This document shows, one piece after another, positions 5,574-8,725 of a stretch of DNA of 8,725 bases (position 1 is its first letter; every line of letters starts with the position of its first letter). The notes beneath the pieces are model-generated. The model did no database searches. It had not been told where the DNA came from and saw only the letters and a list, made by a program, of their open reading frames with translations. The DNA comes from 1-14-0-20-39-34 sp043800545 (lineage in GTDB: Bacteria; Patescibacteriota; Patescibacteriia; Magasanikbacterales; UBA922). The DNA is taken from contig JAZDMW010000057.1 of the NCBI GenBank assembly GCA_043800545.1, forward strand, positions 1-8,725, read 5' to 3'. Position numbers and translations under genes: made by a program.

Positions 5574-5602
5574 AATATACGCTCTTTTTGTGATTTTGTC
5601 AA
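5574..5602 (-). promoter_or_regulatory. Promoter of the sigma-factor gene
   Basis: On the minus strand TTGACA (5602-5597) and TATATT (5579-5574) are separated by 17 bp. The predicted start is near 5567, giving a leader of about 36 nt. It is a textbook housekeeping promoter, so the alternative sigma appears to be transcribed by the main sigma rather than by itself. Confidence 0.85.
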
Positions 5603-5615
5603 TATTTGGTATACT
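5588..5615 (+). promoter_or_regulatory. Extended -10 promoter of the nuclease gene
   Basis: TATACT (5610-5615) carries an upstream TG (5607-5608) as an extended -10. TTGTGA at 5588-5593 is a 4/6 -35 with 16-bp spacing. The predicted start is near 5622, about 14 nt before the ATG. The -35 of the divergent sigma promoter lies within this promoter's spacer, so the two are interlocked. Confidence 0.65.
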
Positions 5616-5635
5616 GTAACAACTAATAAAAATAT

Positions 5636-6502
5636 ATGGGAAAAGATAAATTTACTGCCGTTTGGGTGTCACATAGTTCAATAACAGATTTTTTACAATG
5701 TCCGAGATCATATTATTTGAAGAATATATATCGTGATCCACGGACAAATCATAAAATAAAGATCATGAATCCATCCTTAGCACTTGGTCAGATAGTGCAT
5801 GAGGTTTTGGAATCATTGTCAGTATTGCCAACGACCGAGAGATTTCGTGAGTCTTTGATTGATCGTTTTGAGAAAGCTTGGAAAAAAGTAAGTGGTATAC
5901 AAGGGGGATTCATTAGTGAAGAACAGGAAAATAAATTTAAAGAACGAGGAAAAGAAATGTTGAGAAGAGTTGTAAATAATCCAGGACCATTAGAAAAACT
6001 GGCATTAAAAATACAACAAGACCTTCCAAGTTATTGGTTAAGCGAAGAAGAAAACATTATTTTGTGCGGAAAAGTAGATTGGCTCGAATATTTACAGGAA
6101 ATTGATTCCGTCCATATAATTGATTTTAAAACAGGAAAAAACAAAGAAGACAAAGAGTCACTCCAACTTCCAATATATAATCTCTTGGTGAGTAATTGCC
6201 AAAAAAGAAAAGTAGTAAAGGCGAGTTATTGGTATTTAGAAACAGATAATTTTCCAACAGAAAAAGTACTTCCAAATTTGGAAGAAGCATACGAAAAAGT
6301 GTTTTCCATTGCAAAACAAGTAAAACTAGCAAGACAAATCCAGAGATTTAAGTGCCCGCATGGAGAAGGGGGTTGTTTTGCTTGTTCTTCTTTAGAAAAG
6401 ATTGTCAGAGGTGAAGGAAAACTTATTGGGATTGATGAATATAAAGCAGATGTATATATTTTAGAGGGACAAGAAGGATTAGAGGACGCAGTCATTTTGT
6501 AG
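5636..6502 (+). CDS. PD-(D/E)XK nuclease family protein (RecB/AddB/Cas4-like), probable Fe-S nuclease
   Basis: This 288-residue protein is a stand-alone RecB-type nuclease domain, expected to cut DNA with divalent metal during repair or recombination. Visible motifs, in order, are SHSSITDFLQCPRSYYLK (12-29), LGQIVHEVLE with His55, CGKVDWLE with Asp148, IIDFKTGK with catalytic Asp163 and Lys165, and LQLPIY with Gln177 and Tyr181. That is the full H-D-DxK-QxxxY set, so it should be active. Cys22 in the N-terminal CPxxYxL block plus Cys240, Cys247 and Cys250 near the C-terminus match the one-plus-three layout of Fe-S nucleases of the AddB/Cas4 class. There is no helicase domain and no cas gene nearby, so cas4 is not supported. 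The ATG has no SD and a predicted leader of only about 14 nt. mutY begins 9 bp after the TAG stop, which indicates an operon. Confidence 0.9.
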   Translation: MGKDKFTAVWVSHSSITDFLQCPRSYYLKNIYRDPRTNHKIKIMNPSLALGQIVHEVLESLSVLPTTERFRESLIDRFEKAWKKVSGIQGGFISEEQENKFKERGKEMLRRVVNNPGPLEKLALKIQQDLPSYWLSEEENIILCGKVDWLEYLQEIDSVHIIDFKTGKNKEDKESLQLPIYNLLVSNCQKRKVVKASYWYLETDNFPTEKVLPNLEEAYEKVFSIAKQVKLARQIQRFKCPHGEGGCFACSSLEKIVRGEGKLIGIDEYKADVYILEGQEGLEDAVIL

Positions 6503-6511
6503 AATCATAAT

Positions 6512-7480
6512 ATGAAAACGGAGTTTTTTGTGGAAGAATTGCTTGTCTGGTATAAAAAAAATGCAAGGAAAGGGTTGCCATGGAGAAAAAACAAAATAAC
6601 TGCATATGAAGTTTGGGTAAGCGAAATAATGCTTCAACAAACACAAGTTTCTCGTGTTATTGATTATTATCAAAGATTTTTACTTCGTTTTCCGGATATA
6701 TTTGAATTGGCAAAAGTACAATGGGAAGATTTTTTTCCATATTATCAAGGTTTGGGATATTATGGTCGCGGGAAAAACATGCTCGAAACCGCCAAGGTGA
6801 TTGTACAAAAATATAATGGAGATTTTCCAAGAAAAAAAGAAGAACTTTTACAACTTCCGGGAATTGGAAAATATACAGCAGAAGCAATTCTTTCTTTTGC
6901 ATATAACAAAGATGAAATTGCGTTTGATACCAATGTTAAAAAAATCCTTGGAAGATTTTTTTTAGGAAGTAAATTTGAACAAATAAACGAAGATTTTTTT
7001 CGTGAACATATTGGTGGAAAAAAGAAAATACTCAATGCTGCAATCATGGATTTTTCAAATGGTGTATGCTTGAGGAAACCAAAATGTTTGGAATGCCCAT
7101 TAAAAAATTATTGTGAGTACTTTGTTCAGGGAGGAAAAGGAGAATCTTCTTTTGTGGAGAAAAAAGATATTTTTCATGTGAGGCAGGCGCAGATTTATTT
7201 GTTTCTCCATGAAAATCACAAAAAATATTTCGGAGAAAAAAAAGGTGATTTTTCTCCTTTTCTTCTTCCGAAAGAAAAAAATACAAGAGAGGAAATAAAA
7301 AAGTATTTTTTAGAGAAGTATTCTTTGCAAATTTCAGTCCGTCCTCCACATAAAAAATTGTATATTCACAAAATTCCAACTCTTTTTGTCAATGCACAAA
7401 TACAAACAGGGAAATCACAGTTTTTTGTCTTCAAAAAGGAGGATATTTTGTCATTTGTTAAAAAGGTGACAAAGAGATAA
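6512..7480 (+). CDS. mutY: A/G-specific adenine DNA glycosylase
   Basis: MutY removes adenine mispaired with 8-oxoguanine, preventing G-to-T changes. The N-terminal domain shows LPWR (22-25), VSEIMLQQTQV with catalytic Glu38, YYQGLGYYGRGKNM, the helix-hairpin-helix LQLPGIGKYTAEA (114-126) and AFDTNVKKILGR with catalytic Asp139. EIMLQQTQV points to MutY rather than endonuclease III. The Fe-S cysteines are Cys186, Cys192, Cys195 and Cys201. Their spacing is C-x5-C-x2-C-x5-C, one residue shorter in the first loop than the common x6. Residues about 220-322 form a small NUDIX-like C-terminal domain for 8-oxoG recognition. YIH (284-286) stands where other MutY proteins have Phe-Ser-His, so the key His is kept. 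At 322 residues it is a little shorter than E. coli MutY (350). It follows the nuclease gene by 9 bp with no SD, so coupled translation is likely. Confidence 0.95.
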   Translation: MKTEFFVEELLVWYKKNARKGLPWRKNKITAYEVWVSEIMLQQTQVSRVIDYYQRFLLRFPDIFELAKVQWEDFFPYYQGLGYYGRGKNMLETAKVIVQKYNGDFPRKKEELLQLPGIGKYTAEAILSFAYNKDEIAFDTNVKKILGRFFLGSKFEQINEDFFREHIGGKKKILNAAIMDFSNGVCLRKPKCLECPLKNYCEYFVQGGKGESSFVEKKDIFHVRQAQIYLFLHENHKKYFGEKKGDFSPFLLPKEKNTREEIKKYFLEKYSLQISVRPPHKKLYIHKIPTLFVNAQIQTGKSQFFVFKKEDILSFVKKVTKR

Positions 7481-7483
7481 AAT
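7455..7483 (+). promoter_or_regulatory. Possible promoter of the DUF4153 gene inside the end of mutY
   Basis: TTGTTA (7455-7460) and TAAAAT (7478-7483) are spaced 17 bp apart, with a predicted start near 7490. The mutY stop codon forms part of the -10. The match is moderate in AT-rich DNA, so read-through from the nuclease-mutY transcript remains an equal alternative. Confidence 0.4.
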
Positions 7484-7523
7484 TGTGCAATAATAAAGGA
7501 AAATAAGACATAATATATACAAT

Positions 7524-8725
7524 ATGTTTCGTAAAATTTCAATAAAATCCATTTTTGAAGATACCATACATTTGTGGCAAAGGTTTCCACTTCCTTTGGT
7601 AGCAAGTATCGTTGGAACAGTTTCTGGAATATTTTTAATGGATCATGATTACCGTGATTATCAAGAGTTTTTGCAAAAACTTCTTCTCATTTCTATTATT
7701 TCTTTTTTCTGGTTTGTGTTCCTCGCTCTGAAAGCAGAACGGCATGCAATTTTTGGTACAAAAAAGGCGCTCATGAGTTTGCTCGGAGTTTTAGCAGTGA
7801 TTGGATATTATTGGTATATGCCAGAAGATATGGATGGCCTTTCCATACAAAACATCTATCGCCATTTTTCATATCATATTATTCTTCTCCTAGGGATTCT
7901 CGCTGTTCCTTTTTGGAAAAGAAAATCTCTGCCTTTATGGAGATATGGAGAAAGAGTCATTATACGTCTTTTTGTAACGTGGATTTTCTCTCTTACTCTT
8001 TTTGTAGGGGTTGCCCTTTCTGTATGGTCTGTAGATTATCTTTTTGTTGCAGGAAGTTTTGAAGAAGAAATTTATGGTAAAATCTGGGCGTTTGTTGTTG
8101 GAATATTTGCAACATGGTTTTTTCTCTTAAAATATCCATCAGAATCCCACCAAGAAAAATTTGTGTATCCAACAGTCTTGCGTGTTTTTGTACAATATTT
8201 ACTCGTTCCAATTCTTACAGTGTTTTTTGTCATTTTGTATGTGTATACCGGTAAAATTGTTTTTACCTGGAGTTGGCCACTCGGTGGAGTAGCGTATTGG
8301 GTAATAACATATAGCACAGTGGCTTTGTTATCGTTTGTACTTGGATATCCAATGAGAAAAATAGAAGAATATTCTTGGATAAAAAAGTTTTTTAAAGCTT
8401 TATTTATCCTCATCATCCCTTTGACTATAGTTCTATTTTTAGCTATTGGAATTCGTATTAACGAATATGGAATTACAGAAAATAGATACCTCGTTGTGGT
8501 GATGGGTGTATGGCTTTTGGGAATTGCCTTTTATTATCTTTTATCAAAAAGAAAAAAATTACAGGTTCTTCCAATTTCCCTTGCCCTCGTATTACTCGCA
8601 ACCTTATTTGGACCTTGGAGTATGTTTTCTGTGTCTGCAAGAAGTCAGGAGAAAAAACTTGTTGAGTATCTGTCTACAGTGAGTCGTCCAAATGGGGAGG
8701 GCACGGTGAGTTTGTTAGAAAATGG
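7524..8725 (+). CDS. DUF4153 multi-pass membrane protein, 3'-truncated by the window edge
   Basis: One frame stays open from the ATG at 7524 to the right edge, giving 400 visible residues with no stop. After a short basic N-terminus (MFRKISIKSIFED) come about 11 hydrophobic segments, roughly at 24-39, 52-69, 84-98, 116-130, 147-169, 186-202, 219-241, 254-273, 289-309, 324-340 and 348-369. RINEYGITENRY (311-322), then GVWLLGIAFYYLLSK and LFGPWSMFSVSARSQ (361-375), match the DUF4153 family as I know it. These proteins are predicted inner-membrane proteins without an assigned biochemical function. The part after residue 376 begins a soluble section that continues beyond the window. The gene starts 43 bp after mutY on the same strand. 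No SD is in place: AAAGGA at 7495-7500 is 23 nt from the ATG, too far. A functional link to repair is not supported beyond position. Confidence 0.85.
   Translation, partial: MFRKISIKSIFEDTIHLWQRFPLPLVASIVGTVSGIFLMDHDYRDYQEFLQKLLLISIISFFWFVFLALKAERHAIFGTKKALMSLLGVLAVIGYYWYMPEDMDGLSIQNIYRHFSYHIILLLGILAVPFWKRKSLPLWRYGERVIIRLFVTWIFSLTLFVGVALSVWSVDYLFVAGSFEEEIYGKIWAFVVGIFATWFFLLKYPSESHQEKFVYPTVLRVFVQYLLVPILTVFFVILYVYTGKIVFTWSWPLGGVAYWVITYSTVALLSFVLGYPMRKIEEYSWIKKFFKALFILIIPLTIVLFLAIGIRINEYGITENRYLVVVMGVWLLGIAFYYLLSKRKKLQVLPISLALVLLATLFGPWSMFSVSARSQEKKLVEYLSTVSRPNGEGTVSLLEN

Noticed and set aside
5636..6502. Possible cas4 of a CRISPR system.
   Set aside because: Motifs are shared by all RecB-type nucleases. 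There is no repeat array and no cas1, cas2 or other cas gene, and the next gene is mutY.
8072..8416. Open frame of 114 residues on the minus strand.
   Set aside because: The plus strand here is the middle of an uninterrupted DUF4153 membrane-protein frame. The antisense frame shows no family features.
1..8725. Recoded TGA (glycine), as known in Gracilibacteria and SR1.
   Set aside because: All genes read full length with TGA treated as stop and end in TAA or TAG. No conserved glycine position requires TGA. The absence of TGA stops among seven genes is too small a sample.

Overview
This 8.7-kb window looks like ordinary chromosome from a small-genome bacterium. The DNA is AT-rich: sampled lines of typical genes are about 27-36% GC. 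Genes are tightly packed, translation uses the standard code (seven visible stops: six TAA, one TAG, no TGA) and most genes lack a recognisable Shine-Dalgarno (SD) sequence. Gene content and protein style (short HolA, compact MutY, DUF4153 membrane protein, RecB-like single-domain nuclease) fit Patescibacteria/CPR, probably a Parcubacteria-type lineage. That placement is inference from protein style, not a computed phylogeny.

Layout, left to right. (1) The beta clamp gene dnaN (+) enters from the left edge and lacks only about its first 10 codons. (2) rpsT (ribosomal protein S20, +) has a near-perfect sigma-70 promoter and a leader hairpin. A GNRA-loop terminator ends it, shared with convergent holA (-), the delta subunit of the clamp loader. 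(3) A 100-bp divergent control region separates holA from a Kef-type CPA2 cation/proton antiporter with a C-terminal RCK_N domain (+). (4) A canonical promoter drives tRNA-Ala(TGC), tRNA-Phe(GAA) and tRNA-Pro(TGG). A hairpin with a T-run lies between Ala and Phe, and a strong terminator, probably bidirectional, ends the cluster. (5) A sigma-70-family factor (-) is about 50% GC, has a G-rich SD and carries non-canonical residues in the promoter-melting region. (6) Divergent from it, with interlocking promoters, is a RecB/Cas4-type PD-(D/E)XK nuclease (+) with four cysteines placed like an iron-sulfur site. mutY follows 9 bp later, then a DUF4153 multi-pass membrane protein that runs off the right edge and therefore appears as no complete ORF.

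Functional picture. dnaN and holA encode the replication sliding clamp and the subunit that opens it. The nuclease-mutY pair is a DNA-repair unit in which both enzymes probably carry Fe-S clusters. The antiporter and DUF4153 protein are membrane functions. The least ordinary part is the sigma factor: its composition, SD strength and altered -10-reading residues set it apart from everything around it. Its divergent promoter interlocks with that of the repair unit. I see no mobile-element genes, CRISPR array or rRNA. No gene-free gap exceeds about 140 bp.
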